Under the pieces are notes generated by a model. It worked only from the letters and a program-made list of their open reading frames with translations. It had not been told where the DNA came from and did not search any database. Shown here in pieces: positions 1-5,676 of a DNA stretch of 5,991 nucleotides. The stretch comes from an uncultured Prevotellaceae bacterium. GTDB taxonomy: Bacteria > Bacteroidota > Bacteroidia > Bacteroidales > Bacteroidaceae. Position 1 is the first letter of the stretch; the number at the start of each line of letters is the position of its first letter. The stretch lies in assembly GCA_946403615.1 (NCBI GenBank), contig CAMJAO010000140.1, positions 1 to 5,991 of the forward strand, read 5' to 3'. A program made the position numbers and the translations under genes.

Positions 1-11
1 TTCTCACTCTC

Positions 12-1457
12 TTAAGCATAGAAGAAATAACTGAGTGCGTTTGCGATGATCAGGCTGACGAAAACAGCGATGAGGCCCGGAATCATGAACGAGTGGTTTA
101 ACACGTACTTACCTATTCGGGTGGTGCCTGATCGGTCCATATTCACCGTGGCGATGTCGGAAGGATAGTTGGGGATGAAGAAATAACCGTATGCGCAAGG
201 CAGAATGCCGAGCAACACCCATCCGGGAATGCCGAGCGCATAGCATACCGGCAACAAAGCCACAACGACCGCCGCCTGTGAATTGATCAGCACAGAGAAG
301 ATGAAGAACATAATGGCGACGGTCCACCTGTGATGTTCGACCATCGAACCCAGCATCGACTCAATGTCGGCCATATGAGCATTGAAGAACGTATTGGCGA
401 GCCATGCGATACCGTAGATGGCGACGACAGCCACCATGCCCGATTGCCAAACGTTGTCGGCTACAGCGGTCTTCGGCTTAGCCCCGCAGAAGATAATCAT
501 CAGTGCGGCTGCCGAGATGAGCACAATCTGTATGACAAGATACATCTTGATGGTGACAGGCACTTTCTCCGTCACACCCGCCATGACTATGCCGGCATTG
601 GCCAGATTCTCAGGCGATACGGTCTTTCCGGTGGGAAGCATCACATCTTTTGCACCCTCAATAGCCACTACACTGTCCCAGGAGGGCAGAAGCTGTTGGA
701 AAATTGCCAACAGGGCGATGATGACGATGGCACCGACAAAGATGCCCACGGCGATCTTCGCTTTCTTGTCAATCTTCTTGTCGAGTACGGTGTGTGTGTT
801 GCCGTAGATCATCTCTCGCTGTTCAGGGTCGGCGATACGTGCCTGGAACTCCGGATCTTTGTCGAGGTCCAGTCCGCGACGCGTGCTCCATGCGGCGGCA
901 ATCAACACACCTACCAGACAGGCGGGGATGGTGACAGACACGATTTGCAGGATGGAGATGTGGAACCCGTTGAGCGCAGAGATGGTGGAGAAGGCAACCA
1001 CAGCCGCAGAGATGGGCGAGCAGATGATGGCTATCATCGATGCTACGCTGGCCACGGCGCAGGGACGCTCAGGGCGTATGCCTTTCTTGATGGCCACGTC
1101 GGTGATGATGGGCATAATGGTGTACATGACATGTCCTGTACCCACGAGAATGGTGAGGAAGAAGGTGGAGAGGGGTGCGTAGAATGTGATGCGCTCGGGG
1201 TGTTTGCGCAACTGTCTCTCTGCTATTTGTATCAGCCAGTCCATACCGCCCGACGCCTGTAAGATGCCAGCGCATGTGATGGCTGCCACGATGATATAAA
1301 TGACATCAGTGGGAGGGGTGCCCGGTTTCAACCCATGGTCGAAGACGAGTAGTGCCAGACCAAGTCCGGCGATGGCTCCCAAAGCCAGACTGCCGAATTT
1401 CGAGCCCAGATAGAGGGCGAGCAGTACTATCAGTAATTCTATGATGGTAATCAACAT
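12..1457 (-). CDS. dcuB: Anaerobic C4-dicarboxylate transporter, DcuA/DcuB family (distal copy)
   Basis: This 481-residue inner-membrane carrier belongs to the Dcu family, which in anaerobes exchanges fumarate, malate or aspartate for succinate during fumarate respiration. The protein is hydrophobic throughout. Family landmarks as I remember E. coli DcuB: KPGTPPTD at about 44-51, ASGGMDWLI at 68-76, GTGHVMYT at 106-113, KKGIRPERP at 124-132, LDLDKDPEF at 196-204, IYGN at 217-220, VLDKK at 224-228, QSGMVAVVAIYGIAW at 338-352, INSQAA at 391-396, and YPSDIATVNMDRSGT at 431-445, then NHSFMIPGL at 454-462. It is longer than E. coli DcuB (about 446 residues), mainly through a hydrophilic stretch near 260-306. 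The ATG follows the stop of the upstream paralogue by 19 bases, so the two are very likely co-transcribed. No Shine-Dalgarno is visible, which is usual in Bacteroidetes. Only 11 bases follow the stop, so the operon's end is not seen. The family is certain; substrate and direction (succinate export or exchange) are inferred. Confidence 0.95.
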   Translation of the reverse strand: MLITIIELLIVLLALYLGSKFGSLALGAIAGLGLALLVFDHGLKPGTPPTDVIYIIVAAITCAGILQASGGMDWLIQIAERQLRKHPERITFYAPLSTFFLTILVGTGHVMYTIMPIITDVAIKKGIRPERPCAVASVASMIAIICSPISAAVVAFSTISALNGFHISILQIVSVTIPACLVGVLIAAAWSTRRGLDLDKDPEFQARIADPEQREMIYGNTHTVLDKKIDKKAKIAVGIFVGAIVIIALLAIFQQLLPSWDSVVAIEGAKDVMLPTGKTVSPENLANAGIVMAGVTEKVPVTIKMYLVIQIVLISAAALMIIFCGAKPKTAVADNVWQSGMVAVVAIYGIAWLANTFFNAHMADIESMLGSMVEHHRWTVAIMFFIFSVLINSQAAVVVALLPVCYALGIPGWVLLGILPCAYGYFFIPNYPSDIATVNMDRSGTTRIGKYVLNHSFMIPGLIAVFVSLIIANALSYFFYA

Positions 1458-1476
1458 AATCGTCTGTGTTTAAGGG

Positions 1477-2919
1477 TTAGAAGAAAAGCATAGACAATCC
1501 GTAGGCCACCAGCGTGGCAGTGACGATATGTACCAGACCCGGCATCATGAACGAGTGGTTGAGCAGGTACTTACCGATAACAGTCGTGCCAGAGCGGTCG
1601 AAATTGACCGTGGCAATGTCGCTGGGGTAGTTGGGAATGAAGAAATAACCATACACAGAAGGCAGCACACCGAGGAGCACTGGGCCAGGTATGCCGAGCG
1701 AATAGGCCAGCGGCAGCATGGATACGACCACGGCGCCCTGTGAGTTGATCAGCACCGAGACGAGGAAGACGAAGGCGATAGACCAATTGTACTTGGCCAC
1801 GATATCACCCAACATAGCCTGCATCTCGTTGGTATAGTTCGAGAAATAGGTGTCAGCGAGCCATGCGATACCGAAAATGGCGACCACAGCGACCATACCC
1901 GACTGCCAAACGGCACCTTTCACGGCTTTCACCGGTGATGCCTTGCAGAAAAGAATCATGATGGCGGCTGCAGAAATCATGACAATCTGAATCACGACAT
2001 TCATCTTCAGTTGCACCGTACCCATTTCCGTTATGCCCGGAATGAGCATCTTCGCCTTCACCAGTTCGGCTGCAGTAGCCACCGTGCCGTCGGGGAAGGT
2101 GTAGTCGGGTGCGTCTTTCACCGCTTTGATGGTGTCGTAGGAGGGCAGAATGTCTTGGAAGATTGCAAAGAGCACGATGATAATCAGTGCGCCGAGGAAC
2201 ACGAAGACGGCGTTTTTAGCCGACTGTGGTATCTCCTTGTCGAGTGTCGTGGCGGAGTTGCCGTAGATATACTCATACTGCACGGGGTCTTTCAGTTTGG
2301 CCTGGAACTCGGGGTCTTTGTCCAAGTCTTTGCCACGATGGTATGAGGCGGCAGCGGCTGCCATCAGTCCGCACAGACAAGCCGGGAAACTGACCATGAG
2401 CACTTGCGGGATAGACACGTCGAAACCATTGGCGTTGGAGATGGTGACGAAAGCCACCACGGCGGCGGCGATCGGTGAACAGGTGATACCTACCTGCGAG
2501 GCGATAGATGCCACACCGCAGGGGCGCTCCGGACGGATACCTTTTTTGATAGAGATGTCGCAGATGATAGGCATCAGCGTGTAAACGACGTGGCCCGTAC
2601 CTACCAGCACCGTCAGGAAGAAGGTGCACAGCGGGGCGAGGAAGGTGATGCGGTCGGGATGCTTGCGCAGCATCTTCTCGGCAATTTGTATGAGCCAGTC
2701 CATACCGCCCGAGGCCTGCATAATGCCGGCGCAGGTGACGGCAGCGATGATGATGTAAATCACGTCGGTCGGCGGTGTGCCGGGCTTCATACAGAAGCCG
2801 AAGACCAGCAAGGCTAGACCGATGCCGGAAATGGCACCGAGCGCGAGGCTGCCGTAGCGTGATCCCACCCAAAGAGCCAGCAGCACAATAAGCAACTGGA
2901 TAATCATAAGAATGGTCAT
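1477..2919 (-). CDS. dcuB: Anaerobic C4-dicarboxylate transporter, DcuA/DcuB family (proximal copy)
   Basis: A 480-residue paralogue of the next gene, roughly two-thirds identical by eye and higher in the first 155 residues. It shows the same Dcu landmarks: KPGTPPTD near 45-52, ASGGMDWLI near 69-77, GTGHVVYT near 107-114, KKGIRPERP near 125-133, DLDKDPEF near 198-205, QSGMVAVVAIFGIAW near 339-353, INSQGA near 391-396, and YPSDIATVNFDRSGT near 431-445. The two align almost without gaps; this copy lacks one residue in the helix before INSQ and one at the C-terminus. I start it at the ATG at 2917-2919. The frame is also open to an in-frame TTG at 2923-2925, two codons upstream, but the ATG matches the paralogue's N-terminus and is the better codon. 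It is first in a two-gene operon with no other gene for about 300 bases upstream, so the promoter should lie in 2920-3218. Substrate specificity relative to the second copy cannot be read from sequence. Confidence 0.95.
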   Translation of the reverse strand: MTILMIIQLLIVLLALWVGSRYGSLALGAISGIGLALLVFGFCMKPGTPPTDVIYIIIAAVTCAGIMQASGGMDWLIQIAEKMLRKHPDRITFLAPLCTFFLTVLVGTGHVVYTLMPIICDISIKKGIRPERPCGVASIASQVGITCSPIAAAVVAFVTISNANGFDVSIPQVLMVSFPACLCGLMAAAAASYHRGKDLDKDPEFQAKLKDPVQYEYIYGNSATTLDKEIPQSAKNAVFVFLGALIIIVLFAIFQDILPSYDTIKAVKDAPDYTFPDGTVATAAELVKAKMLIPGITEMGTVQLKMNVVIQIVMISAAAIMILFCKASPVKAVKGAVWQSGMVAVVAIFGIAWLADTYFSNYTNEMQAMLGDIVAKYNWSIAFVFLVSVLINSQGAVVVSMLPLAYSLGIPGPVLLGVLPSVYGYFFIPNYPSDIATVNFDRSGTTVIGKYLLNHSFMMPGLVHIVTATLVAYGLSMLFF

Positions 2920-2930
2920 AGGCAATTGAT

Positions 2931-2961
2931 GTTTAAGGTTTGATATTTAGGGTTAAAGGTT
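2931..2961 (-). promoter_or_regulatory. Leader with repeated AACCTTAAAC-like motifs before the first dcu gene
   Basis: On the minus strand this stretch carries AACCTTTAACCCTAAA and then AACCTTAAAC, ending 11 bases before the ATG. A matching CTAACCCTTAAA lies before the second dcu start (1469-1480) and a CTAACCTTAAAA at 3058-3069. The recurrence before both dcu genes suggests a shared translation or leader signal in place of a Shine-Dalgarno, though duplication of the gene with its leader would also explain it. I found no convincing Bacteroidetes TAnnTTTG/TTTG promoter. Confidence 0.3.
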
Positions 2962-3000
2962 CCAATGGTTGAGGGATGAGGCTTTAGTGTTCTTACTAAA

Positions 3001-3024
3001 TTCGTTTCATCCGTTCTATCCGTT
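3001..3024. repeat. Three 9-base-spaced copies of TYCGTT
   Basis: TTCGTT (3001-3006), TCCGTT (3010-3015) and TCCGTT (3019-3024) occur at an exact 9-base period, separated by TCA and CTA. On the minus strand they read as AACGRA units. The tract lies about 80-105 bases upstream of the first dcu start, where a regulator or promoter could act. Simple expansion or a dispersed intergenic repeat is equally possible. Confidence 0.45.
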
Positions 3025-3088
3025 GTTTTGAGGGCTTAAGATGGAGTGTTCTGATGGTTTTAAGGTTAGGGGTGATGTTTTTTCCTAT

Positions 3089-3110
3089 GCGACGGCAAAC
3101 CGCCGTCTGC
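3089..3110. other. GC-rich hairpin upstream of the dcu operon
   Basis: GACGGC (3091-3096) pairs with GCCGTC (3102-3107) around AAACC. The stem extends by GC/GC (3089-3090 with 3109-3110) if one T is bulged out. It lies about 170 bases before the first dcu gene. No T-run follows it on the minus strand (an A-run does), so it is not a standard terminator. It could be a leader structure or a small dispersed palindrome. Confidence 0.5.
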
Positions 3111-3128
3111 GGAGAAGTTGGAGTGTTA

Positions 3129-3212
3129 GGAAAGAAAATAGAATAGAATAATGAATGAACACACACCGGTAAATGGTTCTTGGGTTATTATCAATTATTC
3201 TATTTTCTTTCC
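3129..3212. repeat. 84-base inverted repeat with perfect 17-base arms
   Basis: The left arm GGAAAGAAAATAGAATA (3129-3145) is the exact reverse complement of the right arm at 3196-3212, with a 50-base centre. The right arm starts 6 bases after the stop of the secreted-protein gene. The left arm is followed by a second GAATA and ATGAATGA, so the pairing could slip or extend. The centre holds a small palindrome, ACCGGT (3165-3170). It may act as a long stem protecting or ending the upstream transcript, or it may be a remnant of a small inverted-repeat element. I see no convincing target-site duplication. The inverted repeat is certain; its function is not known. Confidence 0.75.
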
Positions 3213-3218
3213 ATATAA

Positions 3219-3731
3219 TCAGATTTTCGTGAATTCCATCTGAGTGTCGGCAGAATCGCCATCTTGCAGAGTCAGTTTGTCGCCAGATTGGTAAACCACG
3301 GTGAGCGCTTTGTTGAGAGGTAAATCTGAAAGCAGCTCGGCTTTCGAGGATTTCAGTTGCTGCTCGATCATACCGCGTATCATCTTTTCTGCTTCAGGGT
3401 TGTCTTTCACTTGATTACCCATTTCACCTGACAGTTTCAAGCCAATCAGTTTCAGCGTGCTTTTTTTCGGGTCACTGGTCAGGTTCAGTTGGTCGCGGTC
3501 TAATGCCCAAGTGCCGTCACCATCTACGCGGATGGTCATGCTGCCGATTTCTGGGTCTTTCAAATCGACTACTACGCGGTACTCGAGTTTTCCGCCATCG
3601 TTGAAACTTAATGTGAAGGCCACAGACTGCTCGTCATCAATCATGGTGGTGACCCATTGGCCTTCCAAGTCTATTGCCGACATCTTGGTTGCCGACATGA
3701 CTAATACTAATAATAAAAAAATCTTTCTCAT
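3219..3731 (-). CDS. Small secreted protein of unknown function, possibly lipocalin-like
   Basis: I do not recognise this 170-residue protein by family. Residues 1-19 form a clear Sec signal peptide: MRK, then a Leu/Val/Ile core at 4-11, and a small-residue end Met-Ser-Ala that suggests cleavage after Ala19. There is no lipobox cysteine, and no cysteine at all, so it is probably a soluble periplasmic or exported protein. The mature chain opens with DLEGQW (21-26), a Gly-x-Trp near the first strand as in lipocalins and other small beta-barrels. It continues with alternating hydrophobic strands (about 49-58, 65-70, 74-84), a likely amphipathic helix (about 104-136), and final strands (143-148, 151-156, 164-169). 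Polar strand-turn phrases such as DGDGTW and SGDKLTLQDGD fit a beta-sandwich or barrel. The start is preceded by an A/C-rich leader without Shine-Dalgarno. It stands alone, with a probable terminator before it and an inverted repeat after it. The gene is solid; the fold is a guess. Confidence 0.88.
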   Translation of the reverse strand: MRKIFLLLVLVMSATKMSAIDLEGQWVTTMIDDEQSVAFTLSFNDGGKLEYRVVVDLKDPEIGSMTIRVDGDGTWALDRDQLNLTSDPKKSTLKLIGLKLSGEMGNQVKDNPEAEKMIRGMIEQQLKSSKAELLSDLPLNKALTVVYQSGDKLTLQDGDSADTQMEFTKI

Positions 3732-3827
3732 GTTTATTTGGTTTTTGGTTGTTTGGTCATTTGTCTTGGGCTAATGCGATGACGGAACTGTCGCCTGCTG
3801 AGAAGAGCGGCATTTATAAAAGAGAGT

Positions 3828-3854
3828 AGGGGAGAGAGCATGTCTCTCGCCCCT
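3828..3854 (-). terminator. Probable intrinsic terminator after the MFS gene
   Basis: An 11-base stem with one A.G mismatch: A-GGGG-a-GAGAG pairs with CTCTC-g-CCCC-T around a 5-base loop (CATGT at 3839-3843). It begins 11 bases beyond the MFS stop. Read on the minus strand, the stem is followed within 6 bases by TTTTATAAA, a modest T-containing tail. The stem is strong and its position between two genes fits a terminator; the tail is weaker than ideal. Confidence 0.55.
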
Positions 3855-3865
3855 TGCCCTATGGC

Positions 3866-5488
3866 TTACTCTTTAATATTCGGTTCTTCCAGTCCGATAC
3901 CCTTCTTGCGGTCCACGACTTTCAGGATGAGACCGAGCACCAAAGCAGCCACGCCGAGGCATGCGAGCATGACCAGCGGCCAGGTGTAGTCTTTCTGAGT
4001 GGGGTCGGTCACACCTTCATTGGTGGCGTCGAGCACCTTGCCGATGAGCAACGGGAAGAGCCACAAACCGATGTTCTGTATCCAGAATATCAGCGCATAG
4101 GCCGAACCGATAACCTTTGGTTCAACCAACTTTGGCACAGAAGGCCACAGTGATGCGGGCACAAGCGAGAACGAGGCGCCAAGAACAAGAATGGTGAGAT
4201 AGGCCACGATGATGCCGCCCACTTCGTTACCGCTAAAGGCGGGGAGAATGAAAGCAAAGGTCAGGTGGCAGCCTATGAGCAGCAGACTGCCCAGCATCAG
4301 CATCGTGGCTGCCTTACCTTTGTGGTCGACATAACTGCCCAAGATGGGAGTGATACCCATGGCGAGGAGCGGGAAGACGGCGAAAATAGCCTCTGCCGAC
4401 TGGCGCATATAGCCCATGTAGCAATAGACGATAAGCGCGACTATTGACACACAGAGCAATCCGTATTTCAGGCTTTTCTTCTTTTGGAAGTTGCTGGCAA
4501 AAGCCGTGGCAGCCACTATCAACATAATGATGAACTGATAGATAGTGACAGACTGACTGGCCCAGAACGAACGTTCAGCTGGCGGTGTGAGCGTCAGGTT
4601 GCATTGAAGCATGTTGACCGCATATTTCTGGAAGGGGAAGATAGCGGAATAATAGAGCACGCAGAGCAATGCCACGAGCCAGAATCCGCTTGAGGTGAGA
4701 ATCTGCCCCAAATCGCTGATTTTGAAGGGGTCGTCTTTCTCCTCTGCTTCGCCCGTTTGCGCATCGAGTTTCTTATCCATAAAGAAATACACAATGAACA
4801 TGATGAGGGCGATACAAAGCAGCACAACGCCGAAGGCTACCGAACGGCTCACGCTGATGTTGCCTCCTAACTTGCAGAAGAAGGGCGAGAAAATCATACA
4901 TGTGGCGACACCCAGACGTGCCAATGCCATCTCTGAACCCATGGCCAGTGCCATCTCACGGCCCTTGAACCACTTCACAATACCGCGTGAAACGGTGATA
5001 CCTGCCATCTCACAGCCGCAACCGAAGATCATAAAACCGCAGGCGGCCAGTTTGGCCGAGGCAGGCATGCCTTCATAGAAAGGACTGACACCCAGTTCGT
5101 CGAATCCGGGAATGTAGTTCAGGTTATCAGTAAACCACTGCTCCAGACCGCTGCCAATGAAACTGTCGGTCATGGCATACCACTTGATGACAGCACCCAC
5201 CAGCATCACGGCTCCAGATAGGATAGCGGTGAAGCGGACACCCATCTTGTCGAGGATGATACCGGCGAAGATGAGGAAGAAGACGAACACGTTGAGGAAA
5301 ACCTCAGAGCCTTGCATCGTTCCGAAGGCCGAACCGTCCCACCCACGGGTATCTTGTACTTCCTTGAAGATAGGCGAGAGGATGTCCATGAAGATGTAAC
5401 TGCAGAACATGGCCAATGCCAAGAGCAGCAGGGCGGTCCACCGCATGCCGGCGGAGTCGCGCAATGTTTTTTTAATCGTTTCTGACAT
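3866..5488 (-). CDS. MFS transporter, MFSD1-like branch
   Basis: A 540-residue major facilitator carrier with about 12 membrane helices. Helix 1 (about 17-40) contains a conserved-looking MDILSP. Helices 2-3 are joined by motif A, GIILDKMGVR (76-85). After helix 3 comes a polar loop of about 40 residues (107-145). Next is SRGIVKWFKGREMALAMG (167-184) followed by ALARLG (188-193); this WFKGrE...ARlG signature recalls human MFSD1 and the distantly related nitrate/nitrite carriers. The central cytoplasmic loop is charged (about 238-260). A second motif-A-like segment, ILGSYVDHKGKAA, is at 382-394. The C-terminal half has SLVPASLWPSVPKLV (441-455) and GSAYALIFWIQNIGL (461-475), again MFSD1-like. 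Animal MFSD1 is a lysosomal dipeptide carrier, so short peptides are a reasonable but unproven substrate, and the peptidase gene just upstream agrees with that. I choose the ATG at 5486-5488; an in-frame ATG at 5507-5509 would add 7 residues but lies inside a palindromic repeat. Calling it an oxalate/formate or nitrate transporter would be over-specific. Confidence 0.92.
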   Translation of the reverse strand: MSETIKKTLRDSAGMRWTALLLLALAMFCSYIFMDILSPIFKEVQDTRGWDGSAFGTMQGSEVFLNVFVFFLIFAGIILDKMGVRFTAILSGAVMLVGAVIKWYAMTDSFIGSGLEQWFTDNLNYIPGFDELGVSPFYEGMPASAKLAACGFMIFGCGCEMAGITVSRGIVKWFKGREMALAMGSEMALARLGVATCMIFSPFFCKLGGNISVSRSVAFGVVLLCIALIMFIVYFFMDKKLDAQTGEAEEKDDPFKISDLGQILTSSGFWLVALLCVLYYSAIFPFQKYAVNMLQCNLTLTPPAERSFWASQSVTIYQFIIMLIVAATAFASNFQKKKSLKYGLLCVSIVALIVYCYMGYMRQSAEAIFAVFPLLAMGITPILGSYVDHKGKAATMLMLGSLLLIGCHLTFAFILPAFSGNEVGGIIVAYLTILVLGASFSLVPASLWPSVPKLVEPKVIGSAYALIFWIQNIGLWLFPLLIGKVLDATNEGVTDPTQKDYTWPLVMLACLGVAALVLGLILKVVDRKKGIGLEEPNIKE

Positions 5489-5500
5489 TTCTAATGATAT

Positions 5501-5534
5501 AAGCCCCATCTCCTGCCACCTCCCGATGGAGGGG
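5501..5534. repeat. Degenerate GC-rich palindromic repeat, copy 1
   Basis: The core CCTCC-cgat-GGAGG (5519-5532) is a perfect 5-base stem. Read on the minus strand, the unit GGAGGtGGCAGGagatGGGGCT resembles AGAGGGGCAGGGCGGGGCT on the plus strand of copy 2 (5639-5666), so the two are inverted copies of one family. This copy overlaps the upstream candidate ATG of the MFS gene (5507-5509). Confidence 0.5.
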
Positions 5535-5625
5535 AAAATTGGTTCGGAGGATAGAGGTCGTTGTTAATAATTTATATAAGTCGCAAACTATAGATTTAGT
5601 TGAAGAAGCCTCACTCTTTTGAGAT

Positions 5626-5660
5626 GCCCTGCTATTCTCCTCCCTTGAGAGGGGCAGGGC
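5626..5660 (-). terminator. Hairpin after the S9 peptidase gene, terminator or palindromic repeat
   Basis: On the minus strand GCCCTGC (5660-5654) pairs with GCAGGGC (5632-5626). Inside it, CCTCT pairs with GGAGG, with one T.G pair and a CAAG loop. The structure begins 16 bases beyond the peptidase stop. No T-run follows, so intrinsic termination is uncertain. The same bases are part of a GC-rich repeat with a partner at 5501-5534. Confidence 0.45.
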
Positions 5661-5668
5661 GGGGCTCT
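5637..5668. repeat. Degenerate GC-rich palindromic repeat, copy 2
   Basis: On the plus strand CTCCTCCC-ttga-GAGGGGCAGGGCGGGGCTC is the partner of the inverted unit at 5501-5534, sharing the order: pyrimidine-rich arm, purine-rich arm, GGCAGG, GGGGCT. I recall similar CCCTCTC...GGGAGGGG intergenic units as common in Bacteroidales genomes, but cannot search for them here. Confidence 0.45.
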
Positions 5669-5676
5669 TCAGGTCT

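Larger units (their letters stand above)
2920..3218. other. Intergenic region between the dcu operon and the secreted-protein gene
   Basis: This is 299 bases without a supportable gene. In minus-strand order it holds the inverted repeat (3129-3212), the GC-rich hairpin (3089-3110), a T6/A6 run near 3078-3083, the 9-base-spaced repeats (3001-3024), and the AACCTTAAAC leader motifs. TGGAGTGTT occurs twice, at 3042-3050 and 3119-3127. The dcu promoter must lie here or farther upstream, but no consensus is clear. No RNA gene was recognised. Confidence 0.6.
5489..5676. other. Intergenic region between the S9 peptidase and MFS genes
   Basis: A 188-base spacer with two GC-rich repeats enclosing an AT-rich centre (about 5561-5600). 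On the minus strand the centre contains TTTG (5587-5584), then TATATAAA (5577-5570), a possible but poor promoter for the MFS gene. The -7 box does not match the Bacteroidetes TAnnTTTG consensus. No small gene is supportable. Confidence 0.35.

Noticed and set aside
330..1262. Long open frame on the plus strand (310 codons)
   Set aside because: It lies wholly antisense to the distal dcu gene, and its translation is rich in His, Asp, Gly and Arg with no recognisable domain. It is a codon-usage shadow.
2273..2872. Open frame of 199 codons on the minus strand inside the proximal dcu gene
   Set aside because: Same strand, different frame from a clear Dcu protein; Arg/His-rich composition and no domain.
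2920..2925. TTG start two codons upstream of the proximal dcu ATG
   Set aside because: The ATG matches the paralogue's N-terminus and is the normal start codon.
3776..3794. GCGA/TCGC hairpin upstream of the secreted-protein gene
   Set aside because: Only four firm pairs with wobbles inside; not distinguishable from chance.
3866..5488. Nitrate/nitrite or oxalate/formate transporter assignment for the MFS protein
   Set aside because: The WFKG-E...AR-G motif is shared with that wider group, but the C-terminal signatures look MFSD1-like and no nitrogen-oxide or oxalate gene is nearby.
5489..5509. Upstream ATG for the MFS gene with AGGAG touching it
   Set aside because: The AGGAG has no spacing to the ATG and is part of the palindromic repeat; the downstream ATG has the A/T-rich leader usual in Bacteroidetes. 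Not fully excluded.
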